Source: Lepraria neglecta
Lineage: Eukaryota > Ascomycota > Lecanoromycetes > Lecanorales > Stereocaulaceae
Assembly (NCBI GenBank): GCA_033220425.1
Contig: CM065647.1
Span: 2,976,001 to 3,040,000 of the forward strand
Direction: 5' to 3'
Length of the DNA stretch: 64,000 bases
Positions 35,248 to 46,350 of this stretch are shown one piece after another (positions within the stretch are counted from its first letter, which is position 1; the number at the start of each line of letters is the position of its first letter). The translations under genes and the position numbers were made by a program. The notes under the pieces were generated by a model. The model had not been told where the DNA came from and made no database searches. It worked only from the letters and a program-made list of their open reading frames with translations.

Positions 35248-36600
35248 AGATAAGTGAACAACGACCAGTGAAAATGTCCAACCACTCAAAGCAACAACTT
35301 TCTCATTCGAGAATAGCGACTCATACCAAAATGCTCGAGTCCTTTCCTATTGAAATAAATTGAAGGCGGCAGAAATTCAAAGCTACTCGAAGATATAGTA
35401 TCGCTTCTTCTTCATTAAGAAAACGTATTAACGGCGCCGCCCCAGCTGTAGTTGACCAACAATACCGCCAGCGCCTTACCCCTGAGGAAGAGTCAGCTGA
35501 ATCTGCTGCTGCAGCTGCATCTCCGCAATTCAGCCTAAGACCTCTGCATCTACAGCACAGAAATTTGCTCCTGAGCATGCCCTAGCATCTCGGACTGATA
35601 CGGCCCCACCAAATTTTGGTGAAGATGAGTCATTTTCTAATTAGTAGGAATGCCCCCGCAAGGAGACTTTTGCTCCCCAGCAAACCACTCAATTTGCTCA
35701 GCCAAAAGTTACTCCACCGCCAACCAACGACGCTATTGGCTATCCCCGAAGACATGAGCTCATGGATCCTGCTATTGGCACTGGTGCCTAGAAAGAAGAA
35801 CGCAAAACAGCAACACCATTGTACCAGCGCCATTAGGAATCGAACCTAATACCATTAAGTATCAACCTGAAACCATATACATGCTCAACGCTTAGCCATC
35901 TCCACTGAATTTAGCGCCTAGTACTAAGGTCTAGGTGGTTCCAGGTTGATACTTAATGGTATTAGGTTCGATTCCTAATGGTGTTGCTGTTTTGCGTTCT
36001 TCTTGTATATAAGCAATTTGGCTACTAAACATGCTTCTGCAATTGCAAGCGCGCGCAATGTCAAATCAGACTAGCTTGCCAAGGGCTAGGGCTAGCCGGC
36101 TTGGCGCATGCCTTCTTAGCTAGATTTTGCTCCATAGATTTTTCATCATCTTATATATTCAATATATTATTCAAAATAACTATATAGAGAGCTCTTTTGC
36201 TTCTTCTCCGACAATCGAGGACTCAGCGGAAGTAGATTCAGTTAATATAGACTTCTTTAGAGGAGACTTCTTCTTCTTTAGCGACGGTAGCGGTGGCAGT
36301 AGAGTTTACTTAATAGGTAGTTAAGGCCTTCCTCGACTAGACTGTCTAGGCGGTTATATAGCGGCGGCGATAATAGCTTTAATAGTAGCCTCAAGGTCTC
36401 TTAAGATCCAAAGCTTATTGATAATACTAAGATCTTGCTTTATATTTGCCTTTTTAGGAAGCTTTTATAAGGATTTTAGCTTTTATAGATGTTAGATCCA
36501 AGGTGCGTAGGGTTTGCACCAAATTTTAGTTGGGGGGCTACGGAAAAAGATCAAATTTTCGGAAAGAACCACATTCAAAATAATAGGGGTAATAAGGGTA
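35248..36600. mobile_element. AT-rich repeat relic, possible transposon remains
   Basis: Two textures are seen. From 35400 to 35800, coding-like fragments in shifting frames (RINGAAPAVVDQQYRQRLTP, TPPPTNDAIGYPRRHELMDP) hint at an old retroelement gag-like protein. This assignment is weak. From 36110 to 36500 the DNA is strongly TA-rich with short tags like ttatatag and taatag, as in repeats mutated by RIP. Related inverted sequences stand near both ends: accaaattttggtggg-type at about 35603 (complement) and caccaaattttagttggggg at about 36517. They may be terminal inverted repeats of a roughly 0.95-kb DNA element. Everything here is degenerate with many breaks, and age appears old. The inverted tRNA-like pair is listed separately. 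Confidence 0.4.
35793..36004. repeat. Inverted pair of tRNA-like (SINE-type) sequences
   Basis: Left arm 35793-35869 and right arm 35942-36004 are reverse complements, identical apart from a 14-base insertion in the left arm beside an aatgg duplication. Each arm carries a perfect Pol III box B (GGTTCGATTCC: 35836-35846 on minus, 35965-35975 on plus) inside a T-arm-like stem TTAGG/CCTAA. The left copy also has a good box A on the minus strand (TGGCTAAGCG, 35898-35889), about 52 bases from box B. No acceptor stem can be formed, so this is not a working tRNA. Two copies of a tRNA-derived SINE inserted head-to-head, or a foldback, explain the pattern. Confidence 0.6.
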
Positions 36601-37556
36601 GCGGTCCCGCCAAAGGCACGGTCATTCCCAGCACTCAGGGACTGCCAATTCACTTATAGATAACTGTGTTGCAGACTGCAGCAGCCAAAGCTCATGACCA
36701 GAGCACGGCAACCATAGCAGCGAAAGTAGGTGCGATGTGGGTGCCAGAGTAGCTAGGCAGAAACGAGTTTCCCAACTATGACTGTGAATGAAGGTTTCAA
36801 CGACGACCCTAGACCACAGTTGTAGCAAAAACTAGAACATGTGAGCCAATGATGGCTACCTCGGAGAAGGAAAGTGTATTGATGAGTGGCAGAGCAAATC
36901 AGCCAGTGGATTGTAGTCGTTGGCGCCAACACTTTTCAGGCTAAAACGCGAACTACGTCTGCGCGTATCTCTCACACTCTCCCAAATTCCTCCCCCTTTC
37001 TCCATCCATTGCATCCCACACATCCAAAGTGAGCTCCAAAATTGAGGCAGCGGCATCTGAGGCATCATCTACCTATAATCTGAGGCATCAACCCTTGAAC
37101 AAATCCCCAGCCTAAGAGATATCACGTCACGAAGAATAATTGTGTAACTCGGAACGGCCAACACGCTTCATCGCGCTGCAAGGGTTAAGGCTTGCCTTAG
37201 CTTAAACTCTTCCACTCTTGAACGTGTCCAGGCGTACTACCCCTCCAACACGTGCCGCCGATCAGCTGAATCAGGGACGCGGCTGTACCACTGTACCCTC
37301 TCCTCTTAAAGTCGGAGCTTTCGCCGTCGTCTTCCTTTTCTTCTTCTACATTCTCTCCCTCTACATTCTCTCCCAGTCTCTACACCAAGTCTCCCTCTCT
37401 TCCACGCTCGCCATCACCTCTTCATTACACCTCGATAGCCTCTCTACCTCCATCTTGACATACATACTTCTCTCATTCGGATCTTACGCGAAGCAATACA
37501 CATTGAACACACCAATTCTACAGACATTCCAAGCATACTCAATTGACAACGTCGAC
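36601..37556. other. Intergenic region and 5' leader
   Basis: No gene is supported before the ATG at 37557. The last 250 bases are CT-rich (tcttccttttcttcttctac, about 37330-37350), typical of a fungal promoter/5' UTR, and probably belong to the KEN-box protein gene. Confidence 0.4.
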
Positions 37557-38866
37557 ATGTCTACTATCACAATGGCTACACCTCGTCAGCCCTTTGCTTC
37601 CTTGAGCGGAGTTAGGCTTCGAAACTTGACCAACTCCAAGAACAAGCAGAATGGTAGGTCATATATTTCATGCAATTGCTAAAAGCATTCAAGCACTATT
37701 CCAGCACGAGTCTATCAACACACCTTCTCTTAACTGTCTTGCTGTGAGGCTTCTCTTTGCTCACACAATGGATAGCTATGCCTTCTACAATGACCGGTCC
37801 ACTTAAGCGTCATGCTCCCAACGACTTCGACGACATCGACACAGAGAATATCGACCCATTGATGTTCTCGTCGCCCTCTAAGAAGTCCCGAACTTTCGAC
37901 TTCGAGTTGACCAAGTCCGACAAGACACCTCTCTTCGCCCTCACACCATCCAAGACACCTGCCCAATACATCGAGCGTTCCCAAGTTGCCGGTCAGAAGC
38001 GCAAGGCAGAAGACTCTATCACCCCCAATGGCACACAGAAGCATCAACGCGTCGCACCCTCATCAGCACCTACTCCTGCTGGCCGCTCCCCTAAGAGCAA
38101 GAAGATTGGCATCCTATCTCGTCGTCGGATGACATCCAGCCCATTCACGCGTATCAATCCTCCTGCCTTCTCCCTCGAAGAGTCACAAACTCCATTCTCC
38201 ATCAACGCTGCCCTTGCCGGCACTGTCCCTACATGCAAGTCCAAGTCTACGCATCGTAAGGGATGGCACTTCGACATACACGAAGATACACCTGAAGACG
38301 AGATGGCCAATCTTATGGAGCACTCTACCTGCACGCTTGATATCTCCGATGATGAGAGTGCCTCTCACAAAGGTGACAAAGACAACAAGGAGAACATCCC
38401 GCCTGTCGATGGCCCCGCTGCCATTGGGTACTCATCCACACAAATCACTTCTACTCGTCGAGACATGATGACTGACGAGCCTCGTACACCACTTGGTGAT
38501 CTCGACGCGCAAGACTTCTACGTGGACGGTTGCAATGCATCATCCGTGATCATTGTCCCTGCAGACGATGTAGCTGACTGTGCCAATGAGAAGGCTACCG
38601 CTGCCTCTAACGTCGAAGAGCCATCTCCGCCATCTCGCTCTCGTGCCAATGTCATCACCGAAGGTCGGGAGTGTTGGAAGGAGATCGTTGCACAACTGGC
38701 TGCCGATACGACTGCTACCAACAACCTCACCCTTGAGCAAGAGGCTTCTAAGCAAGAGGCCGCTGACATCCAGATCTGGGAGAGCGCGAGTGCCAAAGGC
38801 GACGACGAGGTCAACGCTCTGGAGTCTGCAGCTGATGACATCAATGGTCAACCACAACTGGCTTGA
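37557..38866 (+). CDS. Conserved fungal Ser/Pro-rich protein with KEN box
   Basis: Exons 37557-37653 and 37776-38866 encode 395 aa. The 122-nt intron (GTAGGT...GATAG) joins in phase 1. The start MSTITMATPRQPFASLSGVR could also begin at the second Met. The protein is largely disordered. It has a TENIDP and KKSRTF patch, many SP/TP sites (LTPSKTPAQ, PAGRSPKSKK), the block RRRMTSSPFTRINPPAFSLE, and an exact APC/C degron-like KEN box in DNKENIPP. A short helical region sits near the C-terminus (ECWKEIVAQLAADTT). No catalytic domain is seen. The texture recalls Cdk-regulated cell-cycle proteins, but function is unknown. It is well preserved with C-ending codons. Confidence 0.8.
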
Positions 38867-40806
38867 GCACCATCCTTACTCACCCATTCCTCAACCTCGA
38901 CCAAGATGCCGGCCGCTTGCAAATGCTTAATCACCTTTAACATCATGCACATTACCTCAAATGCTCCGGCCAAAATGCGATGGTTACACTAGCTTCTCCA
39001 TAGAAGCCTCTAAACAAAAACAAAAAAAATTCTGCTCATGCAACTCGCGATTTCGAGAGCGACTGCTCTCCATTGGACTCTTGCAGCTCTGCATGCTCTT
39101 CCACGGACGCTCATCCGAAGGTGGACACCGAGACGCGACCACCTTATGATCGCAAATCACCACCACGGTCACACTTCCAACACCTACCAACACATCTACG
39201 ACCCTACTCAACGCGACCACGTGCTCTCCATTGGACTGACTTCGGTTTATGTCATGGATCTGAGCTCAGGTCGTATCTTAGGGATGATATCTCAATGATC
39301 GAAAGCGTCTGCAAATCTTCTGGTATTGACTGACCCCGGTCTATGTCTACTGGTCGACTTTGCTCTCTGCTGGTCTCATTGTAATCATTAAATCAGTCTT
39401 TGTGTTTTGTGTTTGGTTGTCTCTTGAGCATCTGAAGGAGGCATGGGATAGGGCTACCTCTTTGGACACCAGTGCGCTTCAAGTTGCTGTCTTTTTTCAT
39501 GTATTGCTCGGTGTTACAGATTGGGACGGATAATCTGGGATTGCTCGACTACTGCGAATAGAAATGGCATCACTGAATGTCCTGCTTATTCTGCTTGCAA
39601 TCAGCACTTTATATTTTAGCATTGGCATCTTGGAGTAGGTGTATTTTTTCAAATCAATCAAAGTTGTTCCTCAAATTACCTTACACCCCTGGACACTCTA
39701 TGTGCTAGCCCATCATTACAACCTTGGTAGCCTAGTCGTGACATCACAAAAGATCCTCAAGCACCGCAGCCTGTCCACAACGATGCCAAACCATCTACTG
39801 AGCAAAGAAATTGCCTCTGACAAAACACGCACCGGCTCCAAAGGATCGACCAGTCCCAAAGTCCGCTGCCTTATGGAGAATCCGCCAGCCGCCAGCCTAG
39901 AGCAACCCCGGGAAAGAGAAGTCAAGCGTCTAGGCCGTGTCCCGAAAGAGGTCAAACTTGAACGTTCAGGGGCGTCGATTTGCCGCTGGAACGACCAGCG
40001 TTAGGGGGCTTTTCGGCCACGGAAGGTGGCCAGTGGAGTGGTTTAGCTGATAGCCGTCCAACATCAACGCCGGTCTTTGAGTCAATCTTGTCTGACAGTA
40101 AGCGGTATGGTTTGGGTGTCCGTTAGAAGGGACGTCACTGACTTTATTAGCAAGCCCATTCGGTGAGCGTATGTTTGAAGTTGGAGCAAAGATGACTTGA
40201 CCACGAATCCTGTCGCCCCCAATGATTCGATGTGAGCTAGAATCCTAGAACCTACAACGGCACACGTGGCCAACTGAGCCAAAAATTCTAACGTGTATAC
40301 CAGAGAATGATACTCACTACGACACTACGTCTCGACCGATGAAGCCTATCATTCCGGATCTATCTGACATCCTTTGCCCTGCCTTGCCCTGGAGTCTTAG
40401 AGAGTATTTTATGCTAAATACAAGGATTTCCTACTCTACAGAGAACACTTTTTCACGTCTATCGTCTTATTGTTCCTTTGATTTGCAAGCTGTTCTGGTA
40501 CTACGGCATTCAGTAGCACCCAGTGTCAGAAGCCAACCGAGGCCTGCAACGGGAGCACCGCCGGCGGCGGCGACTGCGCAATGGCACTGTCGAATGTCTA
40601 ACCACTGAGCTTTCCGTAGAAGCATACCACTCGTCTTTCAGTACAATCTTGAGTCAAAAGCGAGCCTTCCTGCTACTATTTATGGTTCTTGAGTATGGAA
40701 ATTTGGGAGAGTGACCTTAAAAAGGTGGCTGTCCAGAGTCAACTAGGATGATTCCTTCGCCTAGAGCTACTGGCAAGGTCGTTACTGACAACTACCGCTC
40801 TCAATC
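38867..40806. other. Intergenic region
   Basis: Almost 2 kb without a supported gene. A plus-strand ORF from an ATG at 39783 (MPNHLLSKEIASDKTRTGSK, 74 codons) is basic and without domain. A Cys-containing reading at 40520-40590 is isolated. A 15-base phrase, gctctccattggact, occurs twice (about 39063 and 39222). Nothing more is seen. Confidence 0.35.
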
Positions 40807-41007
40807 ATGCCTGAGGTTATGCTCTCATCTGCCCAAGACTCCGACTCTTTCTCCACCAGCTCCTCAAGCTCATCGCCCGACCCATCCGATCCCTCTCCCC
40901 TGAAAAAGTCACTTAAAACCGCCAGCGACCAAGGAGACCTGGACCAAATTCAGGCAATCCTCGAAACCTGTACCACCTCAACGTCTCTTGTTGCAGTGTG
41001 GCAATAG
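40807..41007 (+). pseudogene. Truncated N-terminus of an ankyrin-like protein
   Basis: The ATG at 40807 opens a Ser-rich leader (MPEVMLSSAQDSDSFSTSSS) followed by KTASDQGDLDQIQAILETCT, whose A...GDLdqIqaIL pattern is that of the first ankyrin helix pair. The frame stops at 41005 inside the first copy of a 43-bp tandem repeat, and no further ankyrin units follow. It looks like the 5' end of an ankyrin gene cut off at a rearrangement point. Functional expression is unlikely. Confidence 0.45.
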
Positions 41008-41073
41008 GCTGGGAAGGATGTCTAGCTAATGTGTTGCAATGTGGCAATAGGCTGGGAAGGATATCTAGCTAAT
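40990..41073. repeat. 43-bp tandem direct repeat, two copies
   Basis: Copies 40990-41030 and 41033-41073 are 41 bases long and differ at two positions, both G versus A. They begin gttgca and end tctagctaat. The first copy contains the stop of the truncated ankyrin-like ORF, and the second runs straight into a GC hairpin. A short duplication at a breakpoint is the simplest reading. Confidence 0.8.
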
Positions 41074-41094
41074 GGGGCCCCCCAAGGGCCCCAT
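41072..41094. repeat. GC-rich perfect hairpin
   Basis: atggggccc (41072-41080) and gggccccat (41086-41094) form a perfect 9-bp stem around a 5-base loop (cccaa). It directly abuts the 43-bp repeat. It may be a foldback footprint of the rearrangement. A terminator role is not indicated by fungal biology. Confidence 0.65.
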
Positions 41095-41354
41095 ATATGG
41101 CCAAAACAGACAAAGAACGGCTAGCAATAGGCTTCTGGAATCGCATAGAAAGCAACCAAGCAACGGATTGCAACACTTCCGCTGCCTCAAGGTGCTGACT
41201 TTGTATAGCCGACGGTGGAGGCCCGGGACCAGACCCAGGACCAGACCGAGTCCCACCAGAAAACCCACCCGATTCGGAACCAGACGAAACCAGGTCCTCA
41301 TCAGGTATAGAACCAAGCAAAACAAAGCTAGCGAGACGAATAGCAAGACTAACG

Positions 41355-43785
41355 TGCACTCATCAGGGACATCTTCCTCGTCCTCGTCCACATCAAGCAG
41401 TACTGTAAGCTCGAGCTCTCCCTGCCCGCTCACTCCATACACGTTTTCATTAACCCTCCGGGACAGATTCTACAAACACTTACGCCAGCATCGAGCGGAA
41501 CAATATCGTCCACCGTGTCGTCAGCATGCTCGACTAGCTCAACCAGTTCAGCATGCCCTCTGACCCCGTATTCCTTCTCACTTCCACCAGCCACGGATTC
41601 AGCGACTCTCAGTGCGGCTTCAGCATCAAGCTTCTCGACCGGCAGTAGCAGTTTACGCACTCTCACGTACAACCCGAGTTCTGAGCGTGCCGATATAGCC
41701 GTTACTTCTGCTTCGGCCGCTAAAGGTTCCCTCACTGCTATCTCACTCACACCCCAAACAGGCTCAATACTCCTGAGTACAATTTCAGGATTAGATGCTT
41801 CCACGAGCAACACTTTTGGCACTACGACGGGCAGCACAAAATCAGAGCCCACCAATGCAGGGGTGAATGCTGCGTCTTCAGCTTCGACTGGTTCAGCTAT
41901 ATCAGCCTCGAATGGCGTGCAGACTTCGGCTTCTGTACCAAGTGACGCTTCTACCGCTTCTATCACTGATACTGCTTCTTCAGCTTTGACCGATACAGCT
42001 TCATCAGTCTCTAAGCCTAGAGCCTTCAGGTTCTGCGTTGAGTGATACCTCCACCACTTCTGCTATAGACACTGCTTCATCGGCTTCACGTTCCGGATCT
42101 GCAAACTCGGCTTTGAGCGATACAGCATCGTCAACGCCGAATACTCTGCAGACTTCAACCCCTGCTTCTGCGTCATCAACCCCGACCACTACGTCCATAA
42201 CCCCTGCTATTGCTTCTGTTTCAACCACTCCTGCTGCTGCTTCTCCATCTACCACTCCTACTTCCGCATCAACAACCCAAGGATCCCTTCTCGCCACGAC
42301 CAGCACCCCGACGCTTGATTGCATGGCCGACAGTGCGCCACGGTAATCGCCAACAAGCTGGTGTGACTGTGGCGAAGACATATACCCAACCTTGCCTACC
42401 ATAAGCGGCGCCACTACGGCCAACTGCGCCTACACGTCATTCGATGTCTCCTAAAAGATCTATCCAGTTTCCACAGGCGCAGCTCCTACAAATATCCCAG
42501 GCGAGGACGAAGTCCCAGGATGCAACTATGTACTCCAGGACGTCGAGCAGGGTTGCCCGCACGTAACCTATTGCGATTGCGGAGGCGTCTATGTTTCGCT
42601 CCTCACAGCTACAGTCAGCGGCACAGCATCCATGAATTGCAATGTAAGCTGCCTGACTTTTCGATCCTGATGATGCCTTTGCATCTGCTGACCACCAGAT
42701 AGTACAACACTCAGCCCACGTCGAACAATTGCCCTATCAACCCTGCATACATCACCTCAGCATCTTCAGCATCCGTAGCAGTCGCAACCTCATTATCGGC
42801 AGAATATGTGGCAGCCGCGATTTCAGCATCCGTCTCATCCGCAGCATCGGTCGCCACGGCCGTCAGTCCAGACCAAACGACCCTATCTTGCGGTAAAAAA
42901 TTCGGAAGCCCAGCAGCTTACACGTCCATCCCCAGCGCTGACACAGACCTTCTTCTCGAAAGCACAGCCGCCTTCTGTACCCCTAGCAAGAACGGCATTG
43001 GTAATACGTTGACCCTCGAGAAGGACAAACCCTACCTCCAAGCTATAGACCTCGATGATTAATCAGCAAACGACAGAGAGTATCAATTCTACGTTGTCTG
43101 GGATGCAAGACCCGAATGTGCCGATGTTTCTATGCCAATAATCAAAGGTGCGCTCCCGTCCAGTCCGGACCCCACTTGCAATATATACTTTGACACCCTT
43201 GTTAATGGGTGTGACTCGTAGCCTGGTCAGGATAAGAATGGAGGAATGTTGTACGCGGAATGCGTGGTGGTCTGGGCTTGGGAAGCTTATGCTGGGTGTT
43301 CGCTTGAGGGCGATAATTGTTGATGATACAGGTAATGATAATGATATCTTGATTCAGCTATGTCTTGCCGAAGGAAGCGTTATCTATCCAGCTCCTAAAC
43401 AGCCCAAAGCACTCAACACTAAGCCTCTAGCTGATGGGGTTTCGATACCCTTGCTTCAAAAGCCACAATCCAATCGTTCTAGAAATGAATCAGAAACACA
43501 CGGAGTAAGGTTTCTAACTTGTCTGATCCGAAGTTCTCAACGAAAACTGGGACCGACGGCCTGACAAAGCAAGCCATCCTGACATTTCGGAACATCAATC
43601 GTCCCAACGCCGACTGGATTTAGAGCGCGTTCAGGGTGACTTTCCGAGGCTGCAGAGCGTCACAAAGCACAGTCATCCCAGCCCAAGAGCCGCAAGATTA
43701 CTACTACAGCCGGCTTAAACTCACTGTGCAACAGGATGCCCCGAACTTCAATGCTCTTCACACTGGAATATTCTTTGCGCTGTAA
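41355..43785 (+). pseudogene. Decayed Ser/Thr-rich secreted or cell-surface protein gene
   Basis: Long Ser/Thr/Ala-rich reading (TGSSSLRTLTYNPSSERADI, TTTSITPAIASVSTTPAAAS) lies in more than one plus-strand frame. It includes a motif repeated in diverged form, CPLTPYTFSL (about 41420) and CPLTPYSFSL (about 41550). Downstream is a Cys-containing segment (GCPHVTYCDCGGVYVSLLTA, 42550-42610). A probable intron near 42645-42700 follows, then SCGKKFGSPAAYTSIPSADT and WAWEAYAGCSLEGDNC (to about 43323). A further piece, FRNINRPNADWI, lies near 43600. The composition is that of an extracellular, O-glycosylated fungal protein with a small Cys-rich C-terminal domain. The gene is broken by several frame changes and stops. 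No signal peptide survives at its 5' end. Confidence 0.5.
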
Positions 43786-43817
43786 ATGCCAATACTTATC
43801 GCTTTCAGCCCCAGCAT

Positions 43818-46350
43818 CTAGCCCTCGAACTCAGTCACAAACTCCTCAAAAAAAATTTTATATATATACATAATAGCTACCGGTATACTCCAAAACAAGA
43901 TGTCACTCCCTATCTTACTCGCTATCCCCTTAAATGCGACAAACGAAGCCGACGCGCTCGCGTTCGTAGAAGACACCGTAATGGTACTATTACCAATCGC
44001 CAGAGTTCCCGAGGCCAGCAAGCTAACGGGTGTTCCAGCAATCGTAACGCCAGGCCCACAGGGTTTGATCGTTGTCCCGTCCACAGAAATCGCGCTTGGG
44101 TTGGCCGTGAATATCTTGTTGCCTATGGTGTAGACCGAAGCTGGGCCTTGCACAGGAGATGGTGTGGGTGTGGTGGGGATGGAAATTGCAATGGTACTGT
44201 CTCCGGTGATTAGAGTGCCAGATACTGGCATACTAACAATCGTTCCAGCAATCGTGACACCAAGCCCACCAGACGTGATCGTCGTTCCGTCTTTGGAAAT
44301 TGCGCTTGAGTTTGCTGTGAATATCTGGTCGCCTATGGTATAGATTTGCGGTGGTGGCGTAGGAGGACGTGGAACAGCTATGGTACTGGAGCCGATGATT
44401 AGTGTGCCTGATGCAGCGAGCCTGATGGGTGTGCCTGCTACAGTTATTCCGGGTCCGCCGGGAGTGAGGGTGGTGCCCGCGATGGGAATGGATGTGGGGT
44501 TGGCAGTGAAGATTTGGCCGCCTACGGCGTATATCTGAGGCGAACCAGCGGCTGGCGTTGGAGAGCCGGTGATTATGATGACAGGTCCTTCGGAAATTAG
44601 TGTTTGGCCGTGGATTACGTATGCTGATGCGCTGTTTGGAGTGAATGTTTCAAACCAATGATCAAAAGAGGCGGTGACGGGCCTGCCGGCAACAGGTTGA
44701 TGATACTACAGCCGACAGCGATTTGGCTTGCACTAGGGGCTAAGCGAATGGGAGTGCTGGATACTGTGATTGCAGGCCGCCTATGATGGACGGAGATGCT
44801 TGATTGCCAATAGTTATAACAGGGGTTGCTAGGGTGTTCGGTTGTAATGACGAGGTGACACCATTAATGATGGCGATCCGGCCATTTGGAGCGATGGAGA
44901 CTGTGAAGACTGGTTGAGGCGGAGCTAGACCAGTGACGTGATCTTGCGCATTGGCGACTAGGGTAGCCGTCGGGCCAGGCGTAAAGATTATGGCTCCTAC
45001 ACCTAAGTGTTGCCCTGAGTTTGTTCCTGGGTGGGAATCCTCCTGATTTGCTTGACCATTTTGTGGTCGATCGTTTGATTGTGGAGGAGAATTTGTGTTG
45101 CCTGTACTACTAACTGCGGCTTCCTCTTGGGCCTGATATGGATTGTTGATGGACAGGCCGTTGCTGGTGGGGTTTTTGTTTGGGGGGTCATTCTGGGGCG
45201 TACTGTCGCTAGGTGGATCAGCACCGTGCGATTCGCCGCTGGCCGGCCGATTTTTAGAGGGATCACTGCTGAGCGGCGGGCCCTGGGGGCCAGGTACTCC
45301 TGTCTCCTTGGGCTCGGAATTTGGGCCAGGGTCGGCTAGAGGAGGCATCTGAGGTGCCGGCTGTGGTGCATTATTTGTGGGACTTGTGGGATTCGGTGTT
45401 GGCGTTGCGGGAGCGTTTGCTGGAGCTATCTGAGCCGCAGGAGCCGGTACTGGTGGTTTGGCTGGAAATGGCCCTTCTGAGGCCATGGCCGTTGCTTTGT
45501 TTAGCATCCGAGGAGCGTCGAAAGCTCCAATCTGGATTGGTGTGCAAGTTCTCCATGAGGGGTCCAAGACGGTGCCCTCGGTGAGACCAGCAGGCCAAAC
45601 GAGTTGTGTGTATGGCGACCAGAGAAGCGTATGAATGGGACATGTGGCATAATCATACATTGTTATCCTGTACTGTAGCTCAGTGTAGTTTATTGCTCTA
45701 GTCACGTCGGGGATAGCCGTGTTGCAAACAACGCGGGTAGACAGGGCGTCTGGCTCGTAGGCAACCGTAATGTTGAAACTGACGGCAAAGGGAGACTCGC
45801 ATCATATGCACTGGTAGTAAGGCTCGTACGAGGTTCCCGTATAAGCCGTGTTCGAGCAAAAGCTCCTATTGACTAGCTCTTGGTAGATGACGTAGATGTG
45901 CTAATGGCGAGATGAGCTGTTTTTCGTTGAGACGAAGGGGTACACTCACAACGTAAAGCCATCGGATACCGTGACGTAGGTGCTTGATGCTGCTGCGGCT
46001 GATTTATTTTGTGTGGATCCCGTGCTGTTATCGACGGGCCAATATTGTAGAAATGCGTATCCCGTGATCTGGCACGAGTCGTCACAATCTACTGGAGGAG
46101 CAGGAAGCGAATGGTAGGCTGTTGGTCCGGCTTGGACGGTCCCGTTGACCATGACGCTCCTATTAATTTGAGCTTGGAATGGAGTCGCCGATTGAAGCCT
46201 GGGCACTGCAATGTTGCGTAAGCGTTGCCAATGCTTTCGGCGTGATTATACAGTAGTCAATGTATCAAATCAAGACTGGATGCTTACTCAAATCAAATTT
46301 CTGTCTTCTCTCTTGATGGTGAGGAGTGGGCAACGCGGCAATGCAGCCAT
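43818..46350 (-). pseudogene. Broken cell-surface protein gene with Thr/Pro linker and repeats
   Basis: On the minus strand a folded N-terminal part (QITGYAFLQYWPVDNST; STYVTVSDGFTL) splices toward HIYVIYQELVNRSFCSNTAY. After an in-frame stop it continues as RAINYTELQYRITMYDYATC and VDPSWRTC-like LDPSWRTCTPIQIGAFDAPR. A long Pro/Asn/Ser linker follows (45000-45500). Tandem repeats of a GTxVSL-x-SGTLxIGxSTI type motif come next (43945-44540), and the C-terminus ends in a hydrophobic helix (SDILFWSIPVAIMYIYK). This is the layout of fungal wall-anchored or membrane-anchored surface proteins. The frame changes again near 44740. I could not place the start codon or signal peptide with confidence; an upstream GLSSVLAQITS reading near 46400 may be part of it. 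Confidence 0.6.
43945..44540 (-). repeat. Three diverged ~190-210 bp coding repeats
   Basis: Three related blocks, with corresponding points near 44040, 44250 and 44440, each encode a beta-rich unit of the kind IGNKIFTANPSAISVDGTTI and PGVTIAGTPVSLLASGTL. They belong to the surface-protein relic. Divergence between units is high, so the duplication is old. Confidence 0.65.

Noticed and set aside
35821-35930. Functional tRNA gene on the minus strand
   Set aside because: Boxes A and B and a T-stem are present, but no 7-bp acceptor stem can be formed and the anticodon arm is not convincing.
39639-40004. 121-codon plus-strand ORF
   Set aside because: Its first part lacks an ATG. The remainder (74 codons) is basic low-complexity without coding bias.
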